From contig CP110631.1 in the NCBI GenBank assembly GCA_026210745.1, forward strand, positions 3,844,001 through 3,908,000: a stretch of 64,000 nucleotides of DNA. Direction: 5' to 3'. Position 1 is the stretch's first letter, and the number at the start of each line of letters is the position of its first letter. The position numbers and the translations under genes were made by a program. The DNA is from Exobasidium rhododendri. Its lineage: Eukaryota; Basidiomycota; Exobasidiomycetes; Exobasidiales; Exobasidiaceae. Positions 54,032-64,000 of the stretch are shown here, in pieces. Below the pieces are notes generated by a model that made no database searches, had not been told where the DNA came from, and saw only the letters and a list, made by a program, of their open reading frames with translations.

Positions 54032-55380
54032 ATGACAACCAAGAAGGCGAACAAGCAGCCCAAGGTGGCCCCTTCCACTCACTTGATCGCTGGTGGCATC
54101 GCCGGGTTTGCTGAAGCATGCATTTGCCATCGTGAGTAATAGTACTGCAGTCTATATGCACTCCCATGTGTATCCGAACCCCAAGCTCATCTTTCTTCAC
54201 CTCCATCTATCCCTGTGTCTTCAACAGCCTTGGACACGATCAAGGTCCGAATGCAGCTCTCGCGGAGTAGGAAAGGGACTGGTCAAAAGCCAAGAGGCTT
54301 CCTCGCTACGGGTGCCTACATTGTTCGACGAGAGACGCCGTTAGGTCTCTACAAAGGTCTAGGCGCCGTTGTAGCTGGTATTGTTCCCAAGATGGCAATT
54401 CGCTTCATGAGTTTCGAATACTACAAAGGGATTTTGGCTGATAAAGAGACTGGTGTGACGAGTGCAAAGGGCATCTTTGTTGGTAAGTGCTATGGCCATC
54501 GTTCTTGTGCAGCAAGAGGGGAAAAAAAAAGAAGATGCAAGAATGATCCAGATGTTAATTTGCTATCTTCGTTCCTGCCCTCGTGAACAGCCGGTCTCGG
54601 TGCAGGTACTACAGAGTAAGTCTATGTCAGGCAAACTTAGAAATGCTAGTCACTCGCACTGACATCTCGTTTGTGTTCTTCCTTCTTTGTGTAGAGCTGT
54701 TGCTGTCGTGAATCCAATGGAGGTGGTCAAGATTCGTTTGCAAGCACAACAACATTCACTAGCAGATCCACTGGAAGTCCCCCGATACCGAAATGCAGCT
54801 CATGCTCTCTACACTATCATTCGAGAGGAAGGATTCTTCACCCTATACCGAGGTGTCGCCCTTACTGCGGCTAGGCAAGCGACGAATCAAGCCGCCAACT
54901 TTACGGCATACCAAGAAATCAAAGCTTGGGCTCAGAAAGTTCAGGGTACCGTTGAATTGCCTTCCTATCAGACGGCAGTCATTGGTCTGATTTCAGGGGC
55001 TTTGGGTCCTTTCTCCAACGCACCAATCGACACCATCAAGACACGTATTCAACGAGCCTCTCGAACGGAGGGAGAAACTGCTATCAGTCGGGTGGTCAAA
55101 GTAGCGAAGGAGATGTTTGCTCAGGAAGGAGCGAGTGCCTTCTGGAAGGGCATCACTCCTCGTGTAGCTCGAGTCGCTCCAGGTGAGTACAATAAAGAGA
55201 ATGGATGAGGAACAGAGAGACTTACTTGTACATACATACTTAATTTCCTTTCATTCTCATCTTCGTTGACTACAATCAGGTCAAGCTGTTGTCTTCACAA
55301 TCTACGAAAAGGTGAAGGGCATGATTGAAGATGCAAAACATGGAGACTTTTTGCTGGCCGACACTCGATCAGACGAATGA
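54032..55380 (+). CDS. SFC1: Mitochondrial succinate/fumarate carrier (SLC25 family)
   Basis: Five exons (54032-54131, 54228-54482, 54591-54615, 54695-55182, 55280-55380), with introns of 96, 108, 79 and 97 bp in matching phase, give about 322 residues, normal for a mitochondrial carrier. The three signature repeats are intact: PLDTIKVRMQ, PMEVVKIRLQ and PIDTIKTRIQ, each with the Px[D/E]xx[K/R] motif. The first and second motifs depend on correct splicing. The second-repeat sequence (RLQAQQHSLADPLEVPRYRN) and the overall pattern match the Sfc1/Acr1 branch, which exchanges cytosolic succinate for matrix fumarate across the inner membrane and is needed for growth on C2 compounds. Exon 3 is a 25 nt microexon. 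There is no cleavable presequence, as usual for carriers. Confidence 0.92.
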
Positions 55381-55621
55381 GCAAGATTTGCCAAGGTGAC
55401 GTTGTTCTGTACAAAATCCTGCTCTACTCAGCCACTATTACATTCGTATCAACCTGAAAAGACCCCGCGATGCGGCACGCTTCTTCTCACTCTCCATCGA
55501 ATGCAGAAGGTTGGATTTGGGCTGGGTGCAAGGAGGATGTAAGACGACCTCACCCGACTACGTGTGCAGGCTCGGACTTTGTTGAAAGTCTTAGATCAGG
55601 TAGTATTGCTTCTTGTTGCGC

Positions 55622-56923
55622 TCATCGCCGATCGAATTCTGTACCATCCATCCGAACACCCATGCTGGCGTTCGTCTGTAGTCCCATCTGTTTCATCTTG
55701 GCCGCCTCAATTCGTTCCATTTGCACACGACGAAGCTTACAAGAAAGAAAAAGGGCCGAATGAGTTTGTTATGCTTGGCTCCGTTCTTTTTCGACGTCCT
55801 TGACACCAAACTCACCGATTCTAGCTGCTCCTTGCTCTGCCACTGTGTCGTTCCTGACCTGCTAGATTCTTCGGCTACCCTTCTTTGCGCTTTAAATGAT
55901 GCTTTAGCAGCTGCCTCATCAGCAAGTGGGTCGTAGCCGTCGTCTTGGTCTACAGTCTCTCCTGCTCGAATCATAGCCATCCGATGCTCGTGTGCCTCGA
56001 GATTATAGTATTTGTCGCTCGGCATAGTAGCAGTATTGAAATCCTCGATGAAGCTCATCATTTCTTTCTTTTCAGCTGCGCGAGATATTGTTTCTGGGTT
56101 GATGTGCCGCTCCTCGACGAGCCATTGACGGAATTCTGAAGTCAACCTAGAGGTAACGCTGGACAGAGAGAAAGAAAATGATCACCACATGCTGCCTCGA
56201 TTCGGACACTTTGAACGTACTCTGTTTCACTAATGATGCCATGTTTGCCATAGTCCAATATAGCCCCACTCTTGCCTTTCTGTGCATTCTTCTGAAGAAG
56301 ACAAAGATCGATTGTCAGTCTTAAAGAAAAGAGAAAGGGCGAAGCGAGGCAATCGCCCGTCTCACCTTGTCCTTCTTCTTCTGTTTTCGCTCTGATCTTT
56401 CTTCACTCGTTTCACGCTTTCTTCTTCTCCTGTGCCTTTCGTAGTCACTGTCATATTCTTCTTCCCTCTTCTTCTTCCTCCTTTCCCTCCTTTTATGAGA
56501 TTCTCTGGTTTCACTTCCACTTCCTGAGTCACTTTCAGCTGCCTCTGATGAGTGTCGACGATGATGGCGGTGCCTTTGCGGGGAAGGCGATTTGCTTTCA
56601 TTCCGAGAACGATGTCTGGATGAGTGATCCTCTCGATCTCCGTGCTTGTGAGAGTTCCTGTCTTTCTCGCGATTACTACGATGACGATCCGGTGATTGTC
56701 GATGTCGATGGTATTCTCGCTCTCGTTCATTGTGAACACGTCGTTCTCTCTTCTCTGCATGCTCGCGACTGTTCTTGTCTCTCTTCTCCCTGTTTCCCTC
56801 ACTTTCCCTACTGCTCCTAACCCTATTTCCATCTCTTTCTCTATCCCTAGCCAGCTCTCTATCCTTCTCTGAGGTCGATCCGCCCTCACTGCGTCGCTTC
56901 TCGTCTTCTCGCACTCTCTCCAT
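55622..56923 (-). CDS. Arg/Ser-rich nuclear protein with conserved C-terminal domain
   Basis: Four exons (56923-56366, 56291-56221, 56158-55816, 55735-55622; introns of 74, 62 and 80 bp, phase-consistent) give about 361 residues. The N-terminal half is an RD/RE/RS/RH-rich disordered region ending in basic KKKREEEYDSD and KQKKKDK. The C-terminal half is a conserved-looking module: AILDYGKHGIISETD, EFRQWLVEERHINPETIS, MMSFIEDFNTATMPSDKYYN, AHEHRMAMIRAGE and the ending RRVQMERIEAAKMKQMG and MGVRMDGTEFDRR. I recognise the module's style from conserved eukaryotic nuclear RS-like proteins but cannot name the family with certainty. A role in splicing or mRNA processing is inferred from the RS-type N-terminus only. 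It is divergent from the next gene across 254 bp. Confidence 0.78.
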
Positions 56924-57177
56924 CGCCAATGAGATGACGGTGTCCTGTTAGGCGAGGAGAGGTTTGCACAAAGGTGTTGGACTCTTCTCGTGACAGGATC
57001 ACGACTGGTGACAATTTACGCGCCTATTGAATTATTGCTTACGGTACGCTGACCGATTGTCATAGCGACTGTCTGTATCGCCCGTACCTATACAATGCCG
57101 ATCCCAAAGTAGTGAGGCCTCACTTGACTCATCATTACAGCTCACAAATCTCAAGACACATTGAGAGGAGAGGGAGG
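56924..57177. promoter_or_regulatory. Compact bidirectional promoter, RS-rich gene and Sld7-like gene
   Basis: 254 bp between divergent start codons, so both core promoters must overlap this stretch. Confidence 0.5.
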
Positions 57178-58712
57178 ATGGCTGTGTCCTCTCCTTCAAG
57201 CTTCTTGACTTCCCCTCCTCCTCCTCACCCAACTTCACCAAACAAGCCACGACTGCTTTGGAGGGGAGAGTTACATCTACCAGATGGCACCGCATTGCCA
57301 GGCATTGCCTTCGTATCGAACGCTCAACCAAATTTCTCGTCTCGACTGAATTCTAGCGAAGTTTCTGTATCGTCTTCACTGCTCTTGCAACCACTTCCAC
57401 CTTTGACACTGGCTTCAGATCAGCAAGATGATCTTAGTCTATCCATCGAGATGGTACGACATGCACCTATCAATATCATCGAGGTCATAGAGGAAGTGGA
57501 CAGAGACGAATTCGGCACGATGTTGAGGCCAAAGCGCCTCCTCTCCTCCATCGCCAAGGAGAATAATGATCAATTTAGAGTCTCCTACGAGGTGTCGGGA
57601 GGAATTCGCATGTACGCCGACCCTGCTTATCCCTCAAGTGTAGCGTACATGGAAAGACTGTTTTGCTACGACGACGGGGACGATGACGATGAAGGAAGCG
57701 AACGAGCAGAGCGACATTTAATTGAGAGTGGCGCATTCAGGAGCACAAGTAATGTTCTTGTGCTCTCTCTGAACAAGTCGCATCGCTATAATTTGAAACC
57801 TTTGACGGACACGATAGATGTCTTCTCTGAGAAAAGTCTTGAATCATCTTCTTCCTCGCTGGCACACGAATCTGCAACGATGGGCAACGAAGCAGCTACG
57901 GAAGCAGTAATAATTGGTGTGAAAGTTCAAAGTAAAACCGGGACGTCACTTGAGCTTCACGTAGGTCAGAAAGTTGTTCGAAAGAAAACATCAGAGGGAG
58001 TCTGCTCCCTTGGCTCTGACCAAAACCAGGTCTCTTCCTTCGGAATGCGCCCGGATGATCCGGCGCCTCGAGGTGGGTACTCTTGCGATGACAAGAAGCA
58101 AGATTACTGTCCTCCCTTTGTCGTTTCGCTCGCTCACCCAGTCTTACTACCTTTGTGCATTCAGGTCTTTCTCGGGCTTTGTCAGCAAAGTATCCTTCGA
58201 CAACGCAATTGACTACGAAACGATCCTCATCCTCACTGTCACTATCGTCGACGAAATCCTTTGCTGCACCACATCCGCGTACTTCAAGAGACTCTTTCAG
58301 TGGAATTAAGAGACCGCAAATATCAGTTTTGCCTTACGTCGGAAAAGATTCTCGACCGACTTCCATGCCCAATCTAAAGCGAGAGAGTTCAACAGACCAA
58401 GTTGCCCTCCCTGCAAAGGAAAATAACAAACGATCAAAGACGGTGTCCAGGACTACAACAAGTGACGTTGTGGAAGAAGGTGACGAGAAGAATCGAGAAA
58501 CGGAAGAGAAGAATCGATCTCTCATCAAGAAGCTCGTCCATCATCAACTCTTAGGAAAGGGAGTGGAAAAGAAAGATGAGGATTACCTGGCTTGTTTTAA
58601 TTCGACTTGTAATGGGACCGTACTGGCCTTAAGACGACAAATCAAGACTGAGATCATCGAAAAGGCGATAGCGGCAAGCATCATAGAAAAGCATTTGTAC
58701 ATGTATTTGTAA
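57178..58712 (+). CDS. Possible Sld7-like DNA replication initiation protein
   Basis: Two exons (57178-58072, 58165-58712; 92 bp intron, phase 1) encode about 480 residues. The N-terminus (LLWRGELHLPDGTALPGIAF) and a beta-rich first 170 residues look folded. The middle is Ser/Thr-rich and basic (IKRPQISVLPYVGK). The last 90 residues form a helical module: EKNRSLIKKLVHHQLLGKG, DEDYLACFNSTCNGTVLALR and IEKHLYMYL at the very end. That closing pattern resembles the C-terminal domain of Sld7, the Sld3 partner in origin firing, but I rely on memory of a weakly conserved family, so the name is tentative. No membrane span or signal peptide is present. Confidence 0.55.
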
Positions 58713-58904
58713 GCATTCGACATCACACTGTATCGAGTATCTAAACATTCTTCACACGCACAGACTCATATAAAATAGTATGTATACAAATTGATAAGCG
58801 GGTGAGCTGCCCGGACTCTGGCGATCTTGGTAAGAGCGCAGAGGACAATTACAGCATACGAGGGATGGAATTGGTAGGATACATCGTGAAGCAAGGAAGA
58901 AGCT

Positions 58905-61900
58905 CTAGAAACAAGCCTTGTGTGCCCAACCAAGTTTGCCGCTCTGATCGATCCTGCCGAATAGCAATGTCGTCGTTGAATCGAGGTCATCTGAGCTAAA
59001 GACCTTCAGCGTGTCGCCTTTTGCAAAGCTCAGAAAAGGCCATCCCAAATGTCGAGAAGCTCCTTCCACTTGCTCGGGTGATGCCGTCGAGTGCATCGTT
59101 GCTGTACATTGGTAGAGGACATTCATTCGATGTCGTTGTGCCGCCGCATCGGCTTCTCCCGTCTCTTCAGCCGACACTGGCAAATCGGCCACCTCGGTTG
59201 ACAACTGCCGCGACGGGGTTGTCGATCTTTCTTCCGTGGAGAGGCCGTTAGTGTAAAAAGAAGAAAGAGCGAAAGAGGATTTGCGTTGGTGAGTGCCTTC
59301 TTCTGCCTTCTCATTAGGAAGGAAGAGATCAACAAAGGTAGGCGTGGTCTTGTTTGTCTCTTCTTGCTCTACTCCCTCAAGAGCAAAGTATCCCTTGTCG
59401 TCCGTCTGATCTCGAAATTTGAGACTTGGCAAAGAGGGAGGAATGGTGTCTGTAGCTGCCTCCAGGGGTAAAGGTGGTGTATCCTTTTCTGCATTACTGT
59501 GATCTTGTCGCAGGGTTCCTGAAATACTCTTCAGCATCGCAGTCATTCCACCCCCAGGTCGCTTTGCGTTGGAAGGCGTGAGCAGATTAGTGTTATAGAA
59601 GCCGCTGTTGCTGCTGCTACTGTTACCGGCACTAGTCGCTGCTGTTGTTGTGGTCGTCGTTGTCGCTGTAGTACTGGTTGAGAGACTACTTCCGCTGCTC
59701 CGGACATCCTTCAGAGGTCTCTTTTCGATGGGCAGAGAAGGCTGTAGTATGCCGTTCACATTGATGTCTGCGAGGCCTGGGGTAGAAAGAGCAGATCCAC
59801 TAGCATCGCTTTCGTCTGCTCTCTCTAGAAGGTAGGAGGAGGAAGAAGAAGAGATAGGCTTGCGTTTACCTTGGACACTCTTCAACGAATCAATCCAAGA
59901 GGCTGAAATGGAATGTCGATCCCAAAATGCTCGAACGAGATTCGAGGAAGGAGGTTCTAGACCGTCTGTGGATTGAAACATACCCCGTCCACCTTCACTT
60001 TTCTTCACTTCACTCCTCCAATAGTCGAGCATCTGATTGTGAACGTCATCGAAAAAGATGGCCTGTAGCCTGGCAAAGGCTTGCACGCCAACATCCAACA
60101 ACGTCTGAACCCCACGAATGAATTGAGGAAGATCTTCCACCAGTTGAGCAGTCAGAGCAACAAAGCCATTCGCTCCTTCTAGTACTTTTCTCTCCGGTTG
60201 CTTTCCGGCCAGCAAGGATTGACGAAACCGTTGATAGTCGGCCAGACGTTCATCCCGTTTCATCATGACCACACGTGGAGAGTCAAACATTTGCTCGATT
60301 TGCGCCGTCATTAAAAGAATCGTCGATCGCATCTCTTGATCAAGTCTGCGCCAAGAACTCGCGAGGACATTCCGAAGCAAGCGAACATAAATGGTAAGCG
60401 TCTTTTCCTCCTCCCTGACGACCTCCTTGCTGGCTCTGATTCGAGTGATTCCTTCCGCGTCTATCACTTCGATCTGCAAGCGATAGACACGACGGAGAGC
60501 CAGCGTTACATTCAGCTGGCTTTCGTAATTGCTCTGTAATTGCGTTGACCACCTTACGCACTGGGGTCCGAAATGCAGCATCCGATCCGAAAGAGAGTGG
60601 AATTGCTTCATCAACCTCGAGCACTCCTCCATTGCACTTTCTTCTGCTCCTACAGGACCAACGAAGCCCTCTTCCTCCTTGAAGTTTCCCAGTGACTTCT
60701 TCTTCCCCTTGATTGTGGACGAGCCGGACACAGTTCGAGCATCCTTCGTGCGACCAGTGATGATGTGCTCGGCGAGATCTTTTCGTTTCTTGACTTGGTT
60801 GATTTCATCGGCCACTCCCTGTATCTCATCAAACGCTAATTTCAAAGATTTGTAGTCCGCGTGGGTAGGAGACGTGCTGTTGATGATCTGCTGCAGCAAC
60901 AGCGGATACTTGAGCACCCTCTGGACAGGTTTTATCAGCAGTGATCCCAGGTCCCAAGCATTGGTCTGCTTTCGAGCCAGTTCGGTGCATTCTCTGAAGA
61001 AAACGTTTGCCCTTGGAGAGTTTGTCATGACTTCTTGTAACTTCATCATGCTACTCTCATGTTGCGAGCAGTACTTTATATATACTTCCCTTATTCGAGT
61101 CATCAAGCCGAGAAACGTCTCACCGATGCTGTCGTCTTCCTTGTCCATGTCTGTCCGGACATCGGTGACGTTGATCTTCTTGGAACGCGCAAACGATCCC
61201 ATCGATGCCGCCAGGATACTAGCCATATCTTCCGCGAAAGCACAGCAGCTCTCTAGATGGGCAAAGATGATCCGCACATCACTGGCAGTCATCATTGCAT
61301 CTCCCATACTAGTCGCAGAAGAAAGTGCGCTGCCCTTGCTGAGGAGGAGCGAGCTCGTACTGATGTTCAGCTTTGCCTTGCCGAGAGGGGGATTGCGTTG
61401 TGTCGCGAATGTTGAAGTAGAGGTGTTGACCGAGGGTGAATAGGGATGCAGCGTCGCAGCAGTACTGGAGGCAGGCAAGCCGAAAAGATTGGGGGGAGTC
61501 GCAGGTAGTAGCAAGGAATTGTTACTAAAATTAAAGGGATGAGATGATTCGGCAGAAGCTTGCGAATTCTGAGAAGAGACTGTGTACGTGGACGATCGAT
61601 TGCCGGCATCACTCGACGAAGCATAGGAGGATGGAGAAGCAGTCACGTTGTAGCCTGGCAACCTTGGCGAAGGTGGTCCTAAGGATAGATCGTAGGAGGT
61701 CATTCGTGGCATGACGCGGCTTCCGGACTGCAAAAGAACACCCTTTTGCGTCAGGTGACTCGAAGGAGGTAGATTTGGTGTAGTAGTAGATGGTGTGCCG
61801 TAGGGCGAATGAATGGGAGTGGGGGCTTGGCTGGAAGTAGAGGTAGAGGTCGGAGTGGGTATGCCCAACGAAAGTCTTGCGCGGTACAGGTAGACGTCTC

Positions 61901-63986
61901 GCACTACTGCCAGATCCGAAGCATAATTCTTTTCTGTCTCAACCAGTTCCCGAATGACGTTCCTCCTCTGCGCCAGCTTTTTTGCTTCTGGCGATAAATC
62001 TTCCGTAGTGGACGAGACTGCTGGGCCACTTGTAGCTTCGACGGATCTGGCAACAGCATACAGCGCCTTGGGTCGAGATTCCTTCGTCTGGACTCCCGCG
62101 GCAATCCATGGGCTGTGAATCGCATTTGCCATCACCCCTTTACTCGTCATCACCTGAACTGGCTCTAGTTCATCGTCATCACTATCATTGCTCTCCAGAT
62201 CGTCTCCATCTGGACGATTCGTTTCATCAAATATCCTTCTGATCGTAGGTCGATCAGTCGCAACAGGCTCCGGCTTTCTTCCACGTAGACTCTTGCCTAC
62301 TTTGCCACTTTTTGCATGTGTATGTACACCATCGCTACTGCTTTCGCCTACATCGACAGCTACCGCTTTCCCATTACTACCATCAGACACAGTGATCTCT
62401 TTGCCGAAGATCCACTTTTTCTTGATCTTTTTCTTCGCATCAGATGGTGTGCTGCTGCTGGTCAATAATCGCTCTCCATCTTCTCTCAAGGGCCCACTTG
62501 AATCTTCTTCTGTGACATTTCCGGGTAGGAAAGAGCTTTTTACGACAGCTTTAGTGCTGAAAGGATTCGCCAAAGCGGTCGGTGACACTTTCCGCAGCGA
62601 CTTGTATCGACTTGCTAGACCCATGTAAGTAGACGAATGAGGCTTGTCGTCGGCCGTCGCATCTTCCTCTGTCGGCGTCAAGGAAAGGTTGGAATCGTTG
62701 TTCTCTGCACGCAAGAAAAGGACGTCATCTTTCCCGCCCCTTGTAAGAGCTACTAATCTCCTTGCGCTCTCGGGTGCTATTTGCAATCTGCTATTGTCCA
62801 GATTCTTGTCATCCAAAGGTCTAGTAGAGGAACTGATTGAGCGGCCAAGGGCATCTTGACGGAAGGTGGCAGGATCTCCTTGCATAACATCCTCACCGCC
62901 GACGCTGCTTCTTTCCAATGTTCTGTCCAACCTTGTTTGATCGTTGCCTTTCTCACCTGATCCAGATTCAAAATTGTAGTGTTCTCTCTCTGGGAGACTA
63001 ATCACCCTTTGATCTTGCACCTGTTGACGAGATGAAGGTCTTGGCAGTGGCAGTGGGACGCTCAAAGTAGATTGTCCGGAGGCTACACGTAAGGGGCTCT
63101 TTGTCGGACGTCTTGGTTCTTGGCTGTTAACACTAGGGTCGTCAAGTGTCTTGATCTTCTCTTTCGATGCATCCGTCTTGAGCATACTTGGAAGGCTGGA
63201 TGTCTGCAAATTCGTCTCTGGCTCCCTCGCCTGATTTCTTTCGGTGACTCCTGCCGTATCATCGACTGCAAATTTGGCTCGAATAACAGCTACTGCACCA
63301 GCTCCGGCTGCTCCGGCTGCACTCATTTCTTTTACTGTCGCCGTGGAGAGTCTTCGAGAGACTTCCTGGTCGAGGTCTATCTCATCCGATGCAACAATCT
63401 CGCCATTCTTCTCATCAATGTACGAATCTTTGACTTGTCTAGGGGAGGCAGCCGACACAAAGCTCCCTTTCGTCGAACTAGAGCGAGTCAGCTGCATCGG
63501 TGTCGCATTAAGTTTCAGACTGCTACTGCGGGGAGAATGATAGATTGGTGTAGTAGGCTGACTGTTGCTGCTGTAAAAGCTGCTAGTGTAACTCCCACTA
63601 TCGCGACTTAATGTTCTCGGTCTGTTCTCCAGCCTTTCCGAGCTCTCCGCCATTGCCGAGGAGGAAGTGGAAGCCAGACTATGACCTCGTTTAACATCCT
63701 CACTTGTCGTCTGTCTCGCTTTACCAGCAGGTGTGCGAGGGGAAGCAGGATCATGGTTCGAATGAAACGATCTGGTCGAGCCTGGTCTAGAAACATGCGG
63801 ACGCACAAACGCATCGAATTTGTCGACGCTCACAGCATTCGGTGAGCTCAGAGTGGAGCCAGAAGCAGTTGCCCTTTTTGATCGCTCAGCGTCGACGCTC
63901 CTGCCCAGATCCATAGACTGAAAGGAGCGATTGTCTTTGTCGACACCCGCGTTCGTTCTTGCTTGCCTTGGACTTCTCCTCTCCAT
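58905..63986 (-). CDS. DH-BAR-SH3 Rho guanine-nucleotide exchange factor (Gef1/Tuba-like)
   Basis: Single exon, 1693 residues, from the ATG at 63986, 14 bases before the window end. The N-terminal 670 residues are Ser/Thr/Arg-rich and disordered. The DH domain starts near 677 (NVIRELVETEKNYASDLAVV), continues after an insert at about 895-1090 (VRIIFAHLESCCAFAEDM, MTRIREVYIKYCSQHESSM) and includes the key helix SLLIKPVQRVLKYPLLLQQI. Residues about 1120-1330 are helical and BAR-like. The C-terminus is an SH3 domain (VLYQCTATM, LSFAKGDTLKVFSSDD, ending in GKLGWAHKACF). DH-BAR and DH-BAR-SH3 GEFs such as fission yeast Gef1 and animal Tuba activate Cdc42 at membranes in polarity and septation. There is no PH domain, consistent with the BAR replacing it. 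Residues about 705-895 are a Ser/Thr/Pro-rich insert inside the DH fold. Confidence 0.9.
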   Translation of the reverse strand: MERRSPRQARTNAGVDKDNRSFQSMDLGRSVDAERSKRATASGSTLSSPNAVSVDKFDAFVRPHVSRPGSTRSFHSNHDPASPRTPAGKARQTTSEDVKRGHSLASTSSSAMAESSERLENRPRTLSRDSGSYTSSFYSSNSQPTTPIYHSPRSSSLKLNATPMQLTRSSSTKGSFVSAASPRQVKDSYIDEKNGEIVASDEIDLDQEVSRRLSTATVKEMSAAGAAGAGAVAVIRAKFAVDDTAGVTERNQAREPETNLQTSSLPSMLKTDASKEKIKTLDDPSVNSQEPRRPTKSPLRVASGQSTLSVPLPLPRPSSRQQVQDQRVISLPEREHYNFESGSGEKGNDQTRLDRTLERSSVGGEDVMQGDPATFRQDALGRSISSSTRPLDDKNLDNSRLQIAPESARRLVALTRGGKDDVLFLRAENNDSNLSLTPTEEDATADDKPHSSTYMGLASRYKSLRKVSPTALANPFSTKAVVKSSFLPGNVTEEDSSGPLREDGERLLTSSSTPSDAKKKIKKKWIFGKEITVSDGSNGKAVAVDVGESSSDGVHTHAKSGKVGKSLRGRKPEPVATDRPTIRRIFDETNRPDGDDLESNDSDDDELEPVQVMTSKGVMANAIHSPWIAAGVQTKESRPKALYAVARSVEATSGPAVSSTTEDLSPEAKKLAQRRNVIRELVETEKNYASDLAVVRDVYLYRARLSLGIPTPTSTSTSSQAPTPIHSPYGTPSTTTPNLPPSSHLTQKGVLLQSGSRVMPRMTSYDLSLGPPSPRLPGYNVTASPSSYASSSDAGNRSSTYTVSSQNSQASAESSHPFNFSNNSLLLPATPPNLFGLPASSTAATLHPYSPSVNTSTSTFATQRNPPLGKAKLNISTSSLLLSKGSALSSATSMGDAMMTASDVRIIFAHLESCCAFAEDMASILAASMGSFARSKKINVTDVRTDMDKEDDSIGETFLGLMTRIREVYIKYCSQHESSMMKLQEVMTNSPRANVFFRECTELARKQTNAWDLGSLLIKPVQRVLKYPLLLQQIINSTSPTHADYKSLKLAFDEIQGVADEINQVKKRKDLAEHIITGRTKDARTVSGSSTIKGKKKSLGNFKEEEGFVGPVGAEESAMEECSRLMKQFHSLSDRMLHFGPQCVRWSTQLQSNYESQLNVTLALRRVYRLQIEVIDAEGITRIRASKEVVREEEKTLTIYVRLLRNVLASSWRRLDQEMRSTILLMTAQIEQMFDSPRVVMMKRDERLADYQRFRQSLLAGKQPERKVLEGANGFVALTAQLVEDLPQFIRGVQTLLDVGVQAFARLQAIFFDDVHNQMLDYWRSEVKKSEGGRGMFQSTDGLEPPSSNLVRAFWDRHSISASWIDSLKSVQGKRKPISSSSSSYLLERADESDASGSALSTPGLADINVNGILQPSLPIEKRPLKDVRSSGSSLSTSTTATTTTTTTAATSAGNSSSSNSGFYNTNLLTPSNAKRPGGGMTAMLKSISGTLRQDHSNAEKDTPPLPLEAATDTIPPSLPSLKFRDQTDDKGYFALEGVEQEETNKTTPTFVDLFLPNEKAEEGTHQRKSSFALSSFYTNGLSTEERSTTPSRQLSTEVADLPVSAEETGEADAAAQRHRMNVLYQCTATMHSTASPEQVEGASRHLGWPFLSFAKGDTLKVFSSDDLDSTTTLLFGRIDQSGKLGWAHKACF

Positions 63987-64000
63987 GATCGTGTTATTTG

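Noticed and set aside
56815-56840. Telomere-like CCTAACCC words
   Set aside because: A single short copy inside the coding sequence of the RS-rich gene, not a tandem array.
1-64000. A metabolic gene cluster or mobile-element-based system
   Set aside because: Neighbouring genes belong to unrelated pathways; no transposase, reverse transcriptase, terminal repeats or biosynthetic core enzyme was seen.

Overview
The window reads as nuclear DNA of a basidiomycete fungus, most likely a smut-type (Ustilaginomycotina-like) yeast or dimorph. The evidence is short introns (about 60-105 bp) with mostly GTGAGT/GTAAGT donors and pyrimidine-AG acceptors, dense genes on both strands, several very long uninterrupted reading frames with Ser/Pro/Gln-rich disorder, and fungus-specific families (Zn2Cys6, velvet, Snf5 with a GATA finger, DH-BAR-SH3 RhoGEF). 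The lineage is inferred from style and content, not from a search. I saw no rRNA, tRNA, CRISPR, transposon or virus-derived element.

Layout. 1-4.2 kb: 3' end of an unrecognised gene, a FUN14 (FUNDC1-like) protein, PRP38, and an IMPACT-domain protein. 4.7-10.9 kb: a polyglutamine Zn2Cys6 regulator and a secreted histidine acid phosphatase (phytase type), divergent across a 2.2 kb spacer. 11.3-17.9 kb: a disordered protein of unknown function, then two convergent secreted-protein genes, one Pro-rich and one with a double-psi beta-barrel. 19.3-24.2 kb: two tandem multi-pass membrane proteins of unknown family. 24.3-32 kb: alkaline ceramidase, a tyrosine phosphatase with a rhodanese-like domain, and a cytosine-deaminase-type amidohydrolase. 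32.3-47.1 kb: a DUSP-containing ubiquitin protease, a divergent velvet regulator and the SWI/SNF subunit Snf5. 50.4-55.4 kb: a divergent Slt2-type MAP kinase with a stretched activation loop, and the mitochondrial succinate/fumarate carrier. 55.6-64 kb: an Arg/Ser-rich nuclear protein, a possible Sld7-like replication protein, and a large DH-BAR-SH3 RhoGEF that starts 14 bases before the window end.

Most genes are unrelated housekeeping or regulatory genes, and there is no obvious metabolic cluster. Three themes recur. First, conserved catalytic domains are interrupted by long disordered inserts (MAPK activation loop, PTP between the P-loop and the Q motif, DH domain of the RhoGEF). Second, polyglutamine is frequent in regulators. 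Third, regulatory genes (velvet, Snf5, the Zn2Cys6 factor) sit behind 2-3 kb non-coding upstream regions. Exon joins were worked out by hand from splice signals and reading-frame continuity, so they are predictions without transcript support.
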